From Crassaminicella indica (GTDB taxonomy: Bacteria > Bacillota > Clostridia > Peptostreptococcales > Thermotaleaceae): DNA of 64,000 bases. Position numbers and translations under genes: made by a program. The stretch covers positions 124,001 to 188,000 of the forward strand of contig NZ_CP078093.1 in NCBI RefSeq assembly GCF_019203185.1, read 5' to 3'. Position 1 is the first letter of the stretch, and every line of letters begins with the position of its first letter. Shown in pieces: positions 7,673 through 16,317 of the stretch. Under the pieces are notes generated by a model that saw nothing but the letters and a program-made list of their open reading frames with translations, did no database searches and had not been told where the DNA came from.

Positions 7673-9208
7673 TTGATTATTTTTAGTTCTATTCTATTGA
7701 TCAGCATCATTATAATAATGATCTTTTTCAATGGAAATAGCCATTATGTGCACATACCTAGTGCATATAGATTTGTTTTAATTTTATTCTGTTTAAGCTT
7801 ATTGATTGGCTATGTAAGATTAGACAAATCTGCTCAACTCGAACCTGTGCACATAAAAATGGATCGAGATGATAAACAAAACAAAAATATCAACAAACCT
7901 TCTATTCGTTTCAATGATGTTGCTGGTCTTGATGAAGTAAAAGAAGAATTATTTGAAATAATTGACTTCATTAAGCATCCCACTAAATATCACAAAATGG
8001 GTGCTAAAATTCCTAAAGGAATTTTATTTTATGGCCCTCCTGGAACAGGAAAAACATTACTGGCACAAGCTCTTGCAGGAGAAACAGATTCTAGCTTCTT
8101 TCCTGCTAGTGGTTCTGAATTCGTTGAAAAATATGTTGGTGTAGGAGCTAAAAGAGTAAGGTCTCTTTTTGAAAAAGCAAAAAAAACTTCTCCAAGTATA
8201 ATATTTATTGACGAAATAGATGCAATTGGTGCTAAGAGAACCTCAGAAAGCAACAATGAAAAGGATCAAACCTTAAACCAACTTCTAATAGAAATGGATG
8301 GTTTTCATTCAGAACAGACCATTATTGTGATTGGTGCAACCAACCGATTGGATCTTTTAGACGAAGCTCTTTTAAGACCTGGTAGGTTTGATAGACACAT
8401 ATTTATAGGAAATCCTGACCTTCGTGCAAGAGAAGAAATCCTTATGGTGCATACAAAAAATAAACCTATTGACCCAAGTGTAAACATAAAGGAATTAGCC
8501 CAAAGAACCCATGGACTGTCAGGTGCCCATCTTTCTAATATCGCCAATGAAGCTGCAATACTCGCTGTAAGAAACAACAAATCAGCCATTGGTATAGACG
8601 AATTCAACGAAGCCATTGAAAAGGTTATTGCAGGACTTCAAAGAAAAAATGCTGTTATCCTAGATAAAGAAAAGCGAAAAGTATCCTTCCATGAAGCCGG
8701 TCATGCTTTAATGGGAAAAATACTAAACTGCGATTTGGTCTCAAAGGTATCTATTGTCCCTCGTGGTGAAGCTTTAGGATATGTTATGTATGCTCCTGAA
8801 GAAGATCGATACTTAACTACAACCAATGAGCTTAAAAATAAAATAAAAGTTTTACTAGGAGGCAGATGTGCAGAACAACTTATTTTTGGAGAAGTTTCAA
8901 CAGGTGCAAAGGATGATTTAAAAAAAGCAAATACAATTGCCTATCAAATGGTTTGTGAATATGGGATGAGTAATTTAAAAAATCGTGTATTCGAACCAAC
9001 TCTAATAAGAAATTGTTACCCTTTAATTGATAAAGAAATAAAAAAGATCATAGATGAATGCTATGAAGATGCATTTCAAACATTAGAAAAGCATAGCCAT
9101 TTATTATCAGCAATAGCTACTGAACTATACAAAAAAGAAACACTTACTGGACAAGAATTAGAAAATATTTTAAAGCTTAATGAACAAAAATACAGCCTAT
9201 CCATATAA
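7673..9208 (+). CDS. FtsH-like membrane AAA+ zinc metalloprotease, short form
   Basis: ATP-driven membrane protease. Residue numbers count from TTG 7673. Two membrane segments (about 2-19 and 33-48) are joined by an outer loop of only about 14 residues, against roughly 70 or more in ordinary FtsH. Then come Walker A GPPGTGKT (121-128), Walker B IIFIDE, arginine fingers RPGRFDR, and zinc motif HEAGH (340-344) with a downstream acidic ligand in GAKDDLKKA. At 511 residues it is shorter than housekeeping FtsH (about 600-650), so probably an accessory paralogue. The start is unusual: TTG 7673 is the only standard codon and has a poor ribosome site. In-frame ATC 7652 follows AAGGTGAT and would give a better N-terminus (SNKKSFLIIF). 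Confidence 0.88.
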   Translation: MIIFSSILLISIIIIMIFFNGNSHYVHIPSAYRFVLILFCLSLLIGYVRLDKSAQLEPVHIKMDRDDKQNKNINKPSIRFNDVAGLDEVKEELFEIIDFIKHPTKYHKMGAKIPKGILFYGPPGTGKTLLAQALAGETDSSFFPASGSEFVEKYVGVGAKRVRSLFEKAKKTSPSIIFIDEIDAIGAKRTSESNNEKDQTLNQLLIEMDGFHSEQTIIVIGATNRLDLLDEALLRPGRFDRHIFIGNPDLRAREEILMVHTKNKPIDPSVNIKELAQRTHGLSGAHLSNIANEAAILAVRNNKSAIGIDEFNEAIEKVIAGLQRKNAVILDKEKRKVSFHEAGHALMGKILNCDLVSKVSIVPRGEALGYVMYAPEEDRYLTTTNELKNKIKVLLGGRCAEQLIFGEVSTGAKDDLKKANTIAYQMVCEYGMSNLKNRVFEPTLIRNCYPLIDKEIKKIIDECYEDAFQTLEKHSHLLSAIATELYKKETLTGQELENILKLNEQKYSLSI

Positions 9209-9241
9209 TAAAAGAGAGTCATATGACTCTCTTTTATTATA
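9204..9241. terminator. Perfectly palindromic bidirectional terminator
   Basis: A 38-bp perfect inverted repeat with T-rich ends on both strands. It contains the TAA of the FtsH-like gene (9206-9208) and the stop of thrS (9237-9239), ending two convergent genes. Confidence 0.9.
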
Positions 9242-11150
9242 ATTTTCTGTTTTTAATTTCATCTTCAACTCTTTTAATAAAGCTTTGAATTTCTTGACTA
9301 CCAAGTTCTCCTTCATCTCTTGAACGAACAGATATAGTATTTGATGTTTGTTCTTTTTCTCCAATAATAATCATATATGGAACTTTTTCTAATTGAGCTT
9401 CGCGAATTTTATATCCAATTTTCTCATTTCTATCATCTATTTCAACACGTATACCCTTTTCCTTCATCATCTCTACAATCTTTTGTGCATAATCCATAAA
9501 TTTATCAGCAATAGGAAGTACCTTTACTTGTACTGGTGCTAACCATGTTGGAAATTTTCCAGCAAAATGCTCTATTAATATCCCTATAAATCTTTCAATG
9601 CTACCAAAAGCAACTCTATGAATCACTACAGGTCTATGTTTTTCTCCATCTTTCCCAATATAAGTTAAATCAAATCTTTGCGGCAATTGGAAATCAAGCT
9701 GAATAGTACCGCACTGCCATGTTCTACCAATGCAATCCTCTAGGTGAAAATCTATCTTTGGTCCATAAAATGCACCATCTCCTTCATTTAACTTATATTC
9801 TAATCCTAATTCTTCTAATGCAGCCTTTAATGCAGATTCTGCCATTTCCCATTCTTCATCAGAACCCATTGAATCTTCTGGTCTTGTAGATAACTCTACT
9901 TTATATTTAAATCCAAATCTAGTGTAAACTTCATCTATTAATTTTGCTACTCCTTTGATTTCATCTTTAATCTGTTCTGGAAGCATAAAAATATGCGCAT
10001 CATCTTGTGTAAAAGCTCTAACCCTCATTAAACCATGAAGTGCACCAGATAATTCATGTCTATGAACTCTTCCTACTTCACCCATTCTAATAGGAAAATC
10101 TCTATAAGAGTGCATATCTGTTTTATATACAAGCATTCCTCCTGGACAATTCATAGGCTTTATTGCATAATCTTCTTCATCAATTTTTACTGTATACATA
10201 TTTTCCTTATAATGGTACCAATGTCCAGAAGTCTCCCACAACTTTCTATTTAATATAATTGGTGTTTCTACTTCAACATATCCCCATTTTCTATGAACTT
10301 CTCTCCAATATTCCATCAAAGTATTTTTAAGCTGTGTTCCCTTTGGTAAGAAAAATGGAAAACCTGGTCCTTCTTCAAGAATTGTAAACAATTTTAATTC
10401 TTTTCCTATTTTTCTATGATCTCTTTTCTTTGCTTCTTCCAATCTATGAATATATTCTTCTAATAATTTTTGTTTTGGGAAAGATGTCCCATAAATTCTT
10501 TGAAGCATTTCTCTTTTTTCATCTCCACGCCAATACGCACCAGCAACACTTAATAATTTTATTGCTTTTACTGGTTTTGTACTAATTAGATGAGGTCCTG
10601 CACAAAGGTCTACAAAGTCTCCTTGCTTATAAAAAGAAATTACTGCATCCTCTGGTAAATCTTCAATCAATTCTACTTTATAATTTTCTTCTCTTTCTTT
10701 CATGTATTTTATAGCTTCATCACGAGGTAATTCAAATCTTTCTAATTCTAAATTTTCACTAACTATTTTTTTCATTTCCTTTTCTATTTTTTCTAGATCG
10801 CTTTCTGTAAATCTATGGTCTGAATCGAAATCATAATAAAACCCATTTTCAATAGCAGGTCCTATTGCAAGCTTTGTATTAGGAAATAATCTTTTTACTG
10901 CCTGTGCTAAAATATGAGAGCTTGTATGTCTAAAAACCTCTTTTCCTTTTTCATCATCAAATTTTAAAATATTTACTTGACTATCTTTCATAATAGAATA
11001 TGTTAAATCTACAGTTTTACCATCTACCTCTCCTGCTACTGCTTCTTTCGCAAGTCTTCCACTAATTTCTTTTGCAATTTCAATAACTGTTATTCCTTTT
11101 TTACATACTTTTTCTGAACCATCTTTTAAAGTTATTTTTATTTGTTCCAA
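9237..11150 (-). CDS. thrS: Threonyl-tRNA synthetase
   Basis: Class II synthetase charging tRNA-Thr. All parts are present in 637 residues: TGS domain (ITLKDGSEKVCKKGITVIEIA), editing domain with HTSSHILAQAVKRLF and the CAGPHL block, catalytic core with motif 2 (GEVGRVHRHELSGALHGLMRVRAFTQDD) and zinc ligands in MNCPGG, and motif 3 (HRVAFGSIERFIGILIEH) before the anticodon domain. The start is TTG at 11150 after AAAGGAGG with 8-bp spacing; no ATG competes. A T-box leader lies directly upstream, so expression rises when uncharged tRNA-Thr accumulates. Confidence 0.98.
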   Translation of the reverse strand: MEQIKITLKDGSEKVCKKGITVIEIAKEISGRLAKEAVAGEVDGKTVDLTYSIMKDSQVNILKFDDEKGKEVFRHTSSHILAQAVKRLFPNTKLAIGPAIENGFYYDFDSDHRFTESDLEKIEKEMKKIVSENLELERFELPRDEAIKYMKEREENYKVELIEDLPEDAVISFYKQGDFVDLCAGPHLISTKPVKAIKLLSVAGAYWRGDEKREMLQRIYGTSFPKQKLLEEYIHRLEEAKKRDHRKIGKELKLFTILEEGPGFPFFLPKGTQLKNTLMEYWREVHRKWGYVEVETPIILNRKLWETSGHWYHYKENMYTVKIDEEDYAIKPMNCPGGMLVYKTDMHSYRDFPIRMGEVGRVHRHELSGALHGLMRVRAFTQDDAHIFMLPEQIKDEIKGVAKLIDEVYTRFGFKYKVELSTRPEDSMGSDEEWEMAESALKAALEELGLEYKLNEGDGAFYGPKIDFHLEDCIGRTWQCGTIQLDFQLPQRFDLTYIGKDGEKHRPVVIHRVAFGSIERFIGILIEHFAGKFPTWLAPVQVKVLPIADKFMDYAQKIVEMMKEKGIRVEIDDRNEKIGYKIREAQLEKVPYMIIIGEKEQTSNTISVRSRDEGELGSQEIQSFIKRVEDEIKNRKL

Positions 11151-11164
11151 TTGTATTACCTCCT

Positions 11165-11445
11165 TTAATCTTCTTACAAATATAAAAACCTCTCATCCCA
11201 AAGTAATTCTTTGGGACGAGAGGAATCTCCCGCGGTTCCACCCAGATTGATTTCATCCACTTTCAGGCATTAAGGCTGCCACACCGATATCCCTTTTACC
11301 TTTTGGCTACTCAGGCACAGCTTAAAGGTAGTTTTCCTATAGTCATATCAAAGGATGCTCACAGCCTAGGACATCCTATCTCTTTTGATTGGGTCTATAG
11401 TACTCTTCCTTATCATCGCTTTCTATTTTTTATCTTTTCTAACTT
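11165..11445 (-). promoter_or_regulatory. T-box riboswitch (threonine) upstream of thrS
   Basis: The leader carries the T-box core GGGTGGAACCGCGG (about 11231-11244), which pairs with the free acceptor end of uncharged tRNA. Stem I holds AGTA followed by ACTATAGAC and, on the returning side, GAAAACTACC. The triplet ACT at 11332-11330, followed by A and then the lower helix CCTT, is the likely specifier (threonine ACU). A terminator hairpin closes the element. Confidence 0.95.
11189..11223 (-). terminator. T-box-controlled terminator
   Basis: CCTCTCGTCCCAAAG pairs with CTTTGGGATGAGAGG, followed by TTTTTATATTT. The T-box core lies immediately upstream, as needed for the alternative antiterminator. 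Confidence 0.93.
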
Positions 11446-11451
11446 TGTTTC

Positions 11452-11480
11452 ATTATAAAAATATTTTTACTATTTGTCAA
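11452..11480 (-). promoter_or_regulatory. Sigma-A promoter of thrS leader
   Basis: TTGACA (11480-11475), 17-bp spacer, TATAAT (11457-11452): a full consensus promoter a few bases upstream of the T-box leader. Confidence 0.92.
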
Positions 11481-11522
11481 TAAGTTTGTTCAAATTTTCC
11501 TTTTTTATACATTATAAGTGAA

Positions 11523-11738
11523 CAACTTCAACATAAAAAAGAAATATATAAAAATAAGTGAATGACTTCGATAACTTTTGTAAAAAAACTTACTGAAATT
11601 TCATAAAAAATACGTTAAGAACCTTCATTGTTTGAACGAAGTGAGTTTTGAAGGTTTAGTATTTTTTCATGGAATGAAGTTTTGTTTTTTCAAAAGTTAT
11701 CTGGAATGAACTATTCTTTATATTTCATTTTGAAGTTG
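11523..11738. repeat. 216-bp inverted-repeat element, copy 1 (MITE-like)
   Basis: Begins CAACTTCAACATAAAAAAG and ends CATTTTGAAGTTG, so its ends are imperfect inverted repeats. Inside, GATAACTTTTG pairs with CAAAAGTTATC and AACCTTCA with TGAAGGTT, so nearly the whole unit can fold into one long hairpin. An almost identical copy in opposite orientation lies at 38218-38431. No coding capacity is evident. Clear target-site duplications were not seen. Confidence 0.85.
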
Positions 11739-11758
11739 TTTGCCTATAATCATGCAAT

Positions 11759-12361
11759 TTAAAACATAAATATGATAATTCCTTGAATAAAGCCTATTAC
11801 ACATCCAATGATAGCTCCTAAAATTTCTATGTGCTTTAATTCTTTTTTTGCAATGCAAAGTACGATTTCTTCTAATTTTTCTAATTCAAAATCATTGATT
11901 TTCTCTTCAATAATTTTAGAAATTTTTACTTTTTCTGTAGCCTTATGAATGAGCTTTTCTGTCAATTCAGTAATCGCTTTATCTGCTTCTTTATCTATCA
12001 TCTCATCAATATAACTTTCAATCATTCCCTTAAAAGCACTTGGAATAAACCCTGGAAGCTTCTCATCTATAATTTTTTTTATTTTTCTTTTAATATTAAA
12101 AATAATCTCACTTTTATTTTCATCTTCAATAAACTTATCAATAATCTCTTCCATAGATATAAGCTCTGTTTCTACTATTTCTCCTACACTTTTAGCAAGC
12201 TCTGCTTTTCTTTTTGGTATAAGTCCCTGTATTTTCATATTAAGTACAGGAATATTGATAGGCTTTAAAGGTCTAAAAATAAATTTGATCGCTAACACAT
12301 TTGTAATCCATCCAATAATTGCACCAACTACCGCTAGAACAAATAATTTCATCCAAAACAA
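11759..12361 (-). CDS. DUF445 (YheB-like) membrane protein
   Basis: 200 residues: an N-terminal membrane segment with the DUF445 signature GAIIGWITNVLAIKFIFRPLKP, then GLIPKRKAELAKSVGEIVETELISM, a long charged helical stretch, and a C-terminal membrane segment (GAIIGCVIGFIQGIIIFMF) echoing the first. Function is not established for the family. The start is TTG at 12361, 7 bp after GAGGTG; ATG at 12352 is the fallback. Its own promoter lies at 12448-12476, so it is probably monocistronic. Confidence 0.85.
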   Translation of the reverse strand: MFWMKLFVLAVVGAIIGWITNVLAIKFIFRPLKPINIPVLNMKIQGLIPKRKAELAKSVGEIVETELISMEEIIDKFIEDENKSEIIFNIKRKIKKIIDEKLPGFIPSAFKGMIESYIDEMIDKEADKAITELTEKLIHKATEKVKISKIIEEKINDFELEKLEEIVLCIAKKELKHIEILGAIIGCVIGFIQGIIIFMF

Positions 12362-12447
12362 TATGTTTCACCTCTACTACATTATCTTTTGTAAAAAATT
12401 ACTATATTTATAAATTTATTGTTATAATATGACCTTTTTTCGTATTC

Positions 12448-12476
12448 AGTATAGCATAGTTATTATTGCAATACAA
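12448..12476 (-). promoter_or_regulatory. Promoter of the DUF445 gene
   Basis: TTGTAT (12476-12471), 17-bp spacer, TATACT (12453-12448) on the minus strand, about 90 bp before the start. Confidence 0.6.
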
Positions 12477-12493
12477 TAGCATAACTCTCACAT

Positions 12494-12529
12494 TAAACAA
12501 GAGTAGCCCTATGTCTACTCTTGTTTAAT
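12494..12529 (-). terminator. Stem-loop at the end of ytxC
   Basis: AAACAAGAGTAG pairs with CTACTCTTGTTT around an 8-nt loop and includes the TAG stop of ytxC. The following T-rich tract is weak on the minus strand. Confidence 0.65.
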
Positions 12530-13426
12530 ATTTTTTACAGACCCACATAAATTACAACCACTACAAATATATACTCTATCTGAAAAAACCTTTTGGATAG
12601 TTTCTACAATTTCCTTTCTAGGTCCATTTGCAGAAAAATGAATACCAACTTTTTTAGGTGCTAATGTAATTAATGAGCTAATCAATAAATCATCACAGCT
12701 TATATCTTTATCTGCCATCTCCAGTGCTAAATCTTCAAGATATTCATTATTGATCATTCTATTTTTACTATCATAAAGATGATAATTTCCATTTTCGGAC
12801 ATAAGTACATGTACAGTATCTATTTTAGCTTCTTGAATATCTACAAAATATCTTAATAGTCTTATAAATTCATTATATTCCTTTTCCATGATAAAATCTT
12901 CCACTGCTCTATCTATATTGTTTTCCAATTCCTCTGTATAGCTTCTTAATCTAAACCGAATAAAGCCTTCCATATGGATTGCATCGTTTTCCATAAAATA
13001 ATTCATCATTTGCTGCACTATTTTTGCCTTTTTACTTATCGTACAGAGCACGCCCTCTTCATATTGATACATTTCATCTTTTTGTATATTATTAAAATGT
13101 TTGAGTATAGCCTTCCTTTCCTGTAATCCAAAATAAAAATACTGGCTAGATAAAATCTTATAAGCTAATCTTTCCTCAATATTATTAATAATTATCTCTG
13201 AAAAAATATTTGCCATATAGTATTTAAAGATATATTTAAAATCATCTGCTGTATATTTCTTTGTATTCAATTCTTTTACAGAATAGGTGATATATATTTC
13301 TTTTCCGACCTTTTCAATATTTCTATCTATTACAATTCCATCTTTTAAAAAAAAATCAGTTTCACGATTCAATCGATTGCAAATATCCTCCCAACCTGCA
13401 TTAAGTATCAATGTCAACAAAGTCAT
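12515..13426 (-). CDS. ytxC: Sporulation-associated protein YtxC family
   Basis: 303 residues, YtxC-like: the central FMENDAIHMEGFIRFRLRSY and the later SLITLAPKKVGIHFSANG are the recognisable family blocks. In Bacillus ytxC also neighbours thrS, which supports the call. The biochemical role is unknown. The C-terminus carries CSGCNLCGS, a three-cysteine cluster that could bind metal. Start at MTLLTLILNAGWED is favoured by AAGGAG 8 bp upstream; a reading from 13486 would contain that site. Confidence 0.85.
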   Translation of the reverse strand: MTLLTLILNAGWEDICNRLNRETDFFLKDGIVIDRNIEKVGKEIYITYSVKELNTKKYTADDFKYIFKYYMANIFSEIIINNIEERLAYKILSSQYFYFGLQERKAILKHFNNIQKDEMYQYEEGVLCTISKKAKIVQQMMNYFMENDAIHMEGFIRFRLRSYTEELENNIDRAVEDFIMEKEYNEFIRLLRYFVDIQEAKIDTVHVLMSENGNYHLYDSKNRMINNEYLEDLALEMADKDISCDDLLISSLITLAPKKVGIHFSANGPRKEIVETIQKVFSDRVYICSGCNLCGSVKNIKQE

Positions 13427-13508
13427 TTTTTTCACTCCTTCTTCTACTGTACTAGTAGTATATGTGTAATAAGAAGTGATATTCAAAATACCAGATTACA
13501 TTTATTTC

Positions 13509-14273
13509 TTAATATGCCATTTCTAAAATAGGTATAATCGAGCCAATATCCTTGAGCTTATCATTTTCTAAAAAGACTGGTTCCACACTATAATTCGCTA
13601 AAAATTCTAAAATTCTATCATAATCAGGATGGTGTGATAAAAACCCTGAAAATGCTATTTTATTTTTAGCAATAAGTCCTGAAGCACCTCCAATAAACCC
13701 ATAATCAAGTCCAGTAAGATCTATATATCCAGGAGATATTACCAAAGTATCTATTCCATATTTTTCGATAGTTTTTGCAATTCCTCTGTCCGACGTAATA
13801 ATGGCTCTTTCATTCACAATACAGATTGAACATTTTGAATATCCTTGTTTTACATGAATCAACTCTACACCACTTTTTTCAAGTAATTTTAAGGTAACTT
13901 TATCTGTATATTTTAAATTATGTATAGCAAAATTAGAAACTCTCCCTATATTATATGCAATATTATCTGGATAGTTCCTCCTTAAAACTGTTTCTCCTTT
14001 GATTACATTCAATCCATATTTTTTAAGAGGTTTTTCTAAATCGTCATAAACATTTGGAGCTACAACCACGTCTTTTCCATTTATAGGATGTAATAGGATA
14101 TCTGGATGATAAGAGATTGCACTATATAGCTCTTTACAATAAGGTGTTTTTATCATATTTATATCCATATATTTTAAGTTGTTTATAAAATTATCCGATA
14201 CTCGACCATCTACAATTACTGCTTTTACTTTATTTTTAGGTAAAAACGGTATATTTAATAATTTACATTTCAT
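13509..14273 (-). CDS. Hypothetical protein, probable GME-fold (DUF6873-like)
   Basis: 254 residues without membrane segments or signal peptide. Conserved-looking blocks are YSKCSICIVNERAIITSD, LVISPGYIDLTGLDYGFIGG and FSGFLSHHPDYDRI. I recall these as typical of a clostridial hypothetical family with a pentein (GME, amidinotransferase-like) fold; that is memory, not a search. No catalytic triad is asserted. Start at MKCKLLNIP follows AAGGTGAT; a GTG at 14282 lies within that site. It precedes ytxC on the same strand with an 82-bp gap. Confidence 0.7.
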   Translation of the reverse strand: MKCKLLNIPFLPKNKVKAVIVDGRVSDNFINNLKYMDINMIKTPYCKELYSAISYHPDILLHPINGKDVVVAPNVYDDLEKPLKKYGLNVIKGETVLRRNYPDNIAYNIGRVSNFAIHNLKYTDKVTLKLLEKSGVELIHVKQGYSKCSICIVNERAIITSDRGIAKTIEKYGIDTLVISPGYIDLTGLDYGFIGGASGLIAKNKIAFSGFLSHHPDYDRILEFLANYSVEPVFLENDKLKDIGSIIPILEMAY

Positions 14274-14347
14274 TTTTATCACCTTTTTTATTATTAGTAA
14301 TTATCTGTATAATATCATTTTAATACTATTTATATTTTAACAAAAAA

Positions 14348-14395
14348 ATAATAAATTCATCTCCCATCTAAAGGATGAGAGATGAATTTATTATA
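14348..14395 (-). terminator. Terminator of the M24 peptidase gene
   Basis: TAATAAATTCATCTC and GAGATGAATTTATTA form a long stem followed by TTTTTTT on the minus strand. The peptidase stop codon is inside the stem. Confidence 0.88.
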
Positions 14396-15467
14396 TTATT
14401 ACTTTTAAATCCTTATCAACCTTATTAAGAACCTCGCAACCATCTTTTGTCACTAGCACAAGATCTTCTATTCTCACTCCAACATCTCCAGGAAGATATA
14501 TACCTGGCTCTATTGAGAATATCATTCCAGGCTTTACTATATCAGTATTTATTGAAGATACATCGCCAAAGTCATGAACCTCTATTCCTATAGAGTGACC
14601 TGTTCTATGAGTAAAGTATTTGCCATAACCCTTTGACTCTATAAAATCTCTTGCAGCAAAATCTATATCACAAAATCTTACTCCTGGCTTAACAGTTTCT
14701 ATTGCCCTTTTGTTAGCCTCAAGTACTATTTTGTAAATCTCTTTTGACTTTTCTTTAACACTCCTAAAAAATACAGTTCTAGTCATATCTGAGCAGTACG
14801 AATCCTTTACACATCCTATATCAAGTATTATACTATCTCCTTCTTTTGGAGTCGCATCTCCTGATGAGTGATGTGGATTTGCTGCATTTTTCCCATATCC
14901 TATAATAGGCTCAAACGAAAAGCCATGTGCCCCAAGTTCTTCATATATTGAAAGAAGTAGTTCACCTAGCTTTTTCTCACTATGAGCATCTACTACTAAA
15001 TCTAGCAGCTTTTCCATAGCCATATCATTAAGCCTTGAAGCATTTTTCATAAGCTCTATTTCTTCTTTATCCTTTATCATCCTTGCCTTATCAACAACAA
15101 ATGATCCATTAACATACGAGCTTGCTACGTCTTTTTTCATAAGCTCTATCAAAAATCTAGCAGGCCAGTTTTTGTCTATTCCAATAGGCTTATTCCTAGA
15201 TATGCTTTCAGAAAGTATCTTTACACAATCATCAGTATCACTAAACCATATCTTTTCAACTCCTAAATCCTCACTTACAGGAAAAAGCTCGTTTATAAAA
15301 AGCTTATACTTTCCTTCAATACTTATATAAAGAGCTAGCATCCTTTCTCCTGGATGAATCCACTTCCCTGTTAGATAAAATATTGAAGCTGGATCTGAAA
15401 TTATAAGCTGAGGTATGTTTGATTTCCTCATTGAATCAAGTATCTTTTCTAATCTATTAATTTTCAA
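14391..15467 (-). CDS. M24 metallopeptidase, Xaa-Pro aminopeptidase/dipeptidase type
   Basis: 358-residue cytoplasmic peptidase removing N-terminal residues before proline, or splitting Xaa-Pro dipeptides. An N-terminal creatinase-like domain (to about 125) precedes the pita-bread domain. All five metal ligands are visible: Asp in IILDIGCV, Asp in [10 protein letters not shown], His in [12 protein letters not shown], Glu in [11 protein letters not shown] and Glu in [12 protein letters not shown] at 15467 follows GGAGGG. It is divergent from the XRE-cupin regulator, a likely controller. Isoleucine is nearly always ATA here, unlike neighbouring genes. Confidence 0.92.
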   Translation of the reverse strand: MKINRLEKILDSMRKSNIPQLIISDPASIFYLTGKWIHPGERMLALYISIEGKYKLFINELFPVSEDLGVEKIWFSDTDDCVKILSESISRNKPIGIDKNWPARFLIELMKKDVASSYVNGSFVVDKARMIKDKEEIELMKNASRLNDMAMEKLLDLVVDAHSEKKLGELLLSIYEELGAHGFSFEPIIGYGKNAANPHHSSGDATPKEGDSIILDIGCVKDSYCSDMTRTVFFRSVKEKSKEIYKIVLEANKRAIETVKPGVRFCDIDFAARDFIESKGYGKYFTHRTGHSIGIEVHDFGDVSSINTDIVKPGMIFSIEPGIYLPGDVGVRIEDLVLVTKDGCEVLNKVDKDLKVII

Positions 15468-15627
15468 ATTTATTCCCTCCTTAATTTTTTATTTTTAATT
15501 TTATTTTGAGCCAAATTTTTTATGTAAACATCGAAATATTCAGTGTTCACAGAATTTTGTCATTATGTTATCATAAATGTAGAGCAATATTAAAAATAAT
15601 CAAATACATTTTGATAGAGGTGAACAT

Positions 15628-16179
15628 ATGCAAATGCTTAATGAAATAGCAGAAAAAATAAAGACACTAAGAAAAAATGCAAATTTTACACTAAAGGATT
15701 TGAGCGAAAAAACAGGGCTCTCAGTCAGTTTTCTTTCTCAAGTAGAAAATGTATCTTCTTCCCTTGCAATAACCTCTCTTAAAAAAATAGCCGATGCCTT
15801 TGGAGTTCCAATGACATATTTCTTCAAGGGCATGGAAATTCATAACTTCCATGTCAAAGTTCAAGAGCAGGAGCCTTTTAAAATAGAAGGTTCAAACTCT
15901 GAATTTATAAGACTAAGCGGAGACTTTGCAGACAGAATGCTTGAAGCTATGATAGTCATAATACAGGGTGGTCAAGACCACGGACACACCTACAGCCATC
16001 CTGGAGAAGAGTTCGTATACATAATAGAGGGAGCCCTCATAGTAAAAATAGATAACAATGAATATCTAGTAAAAAAAGGAGATTCAATACACTATCCATC
16101 TACAATAACTCACCAATGGACAAATCCTCTTGATACACCAGTAAAGGTTCTCTCAGTACTAACCCCTTCAATATTTTGA
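15628..16179 (+). CDS. XRE-family transcriptional regulator with C-terminal cupin sensor
   Basis: 183 residues. The N-terminal helix-turn-helix (about 9-62) includes TLKDLSEKTGLSVSFLSQVE. A cupin barrel (about 105-180) carries the metal-binding type motif HTYSHPGEEFVYIIEG and a later THQW. Such proteins sense a small ligand, often an amino acid or polyamine, and control adjacent genes. ATG 15628 follows GAGGTGAACAT. It is divergent from the M24 gene across 160 bp. About 17 of 18 isoleucines are coded by ATA, suggesting shared foreign origin with the M24 gene. Confidence 0.9.
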   Translation: MQMLNEIAEKIKTLRKNANFTLKDLSEKTGLSVSFLSQVENVSSSLAITSLKKIADAFGVPMTYFFKGMEIHNFHVKVQEQEPFKIEGSNSEFIRLSGDFADRMLEAMIVIIQGGQDHGHTYSHPGEEFVYIIEGALIVKIDNNEYLVKKGDSIHYPSTITHQWTNPLDTPVKVLSVLTPSIF

Positions 16180-16182
16180 TTT

Positions 16183-16222
16183 TAAAAACGGCAAAGCGAA
16201 TATTTTATTCGTAAGTCGTTTT
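16183..16222 (+). terminator. Terminator of the XRE-cupin gene
   Basis: CGAATA pairs with TATTCG, extended by AAACG / CGTTT with an internal mismatch, and TTTTTTA follows on the plus strand just after the stop codon. Confidence 0.7.
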
Positions 16223-16317
16223 TTATTTACAAAAGTGAAGAAAAAAGATGTCTCCCTAAAAAAGTAGCCATCTTCTTTCTTTTAAAAAAACTACTTAAAG
16301 CTTTGGCTTTTACTTTT

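Noticed and set aside
7516-7731. 71-residue minus-strand frame upstream of the FtsH-like gene
   Set aside because: Very AT-rich, low-complexity Ile/Lys composition, no ribosome site, overlaps the start of the real gene and has no recognisable domain.
11523-11738. CRISPR or phage attachment site explanation for the repeated segment
   Set aside because: There are only two distant copies in inverted orientation, with no spacers, cas genes, integrase or phage genes.
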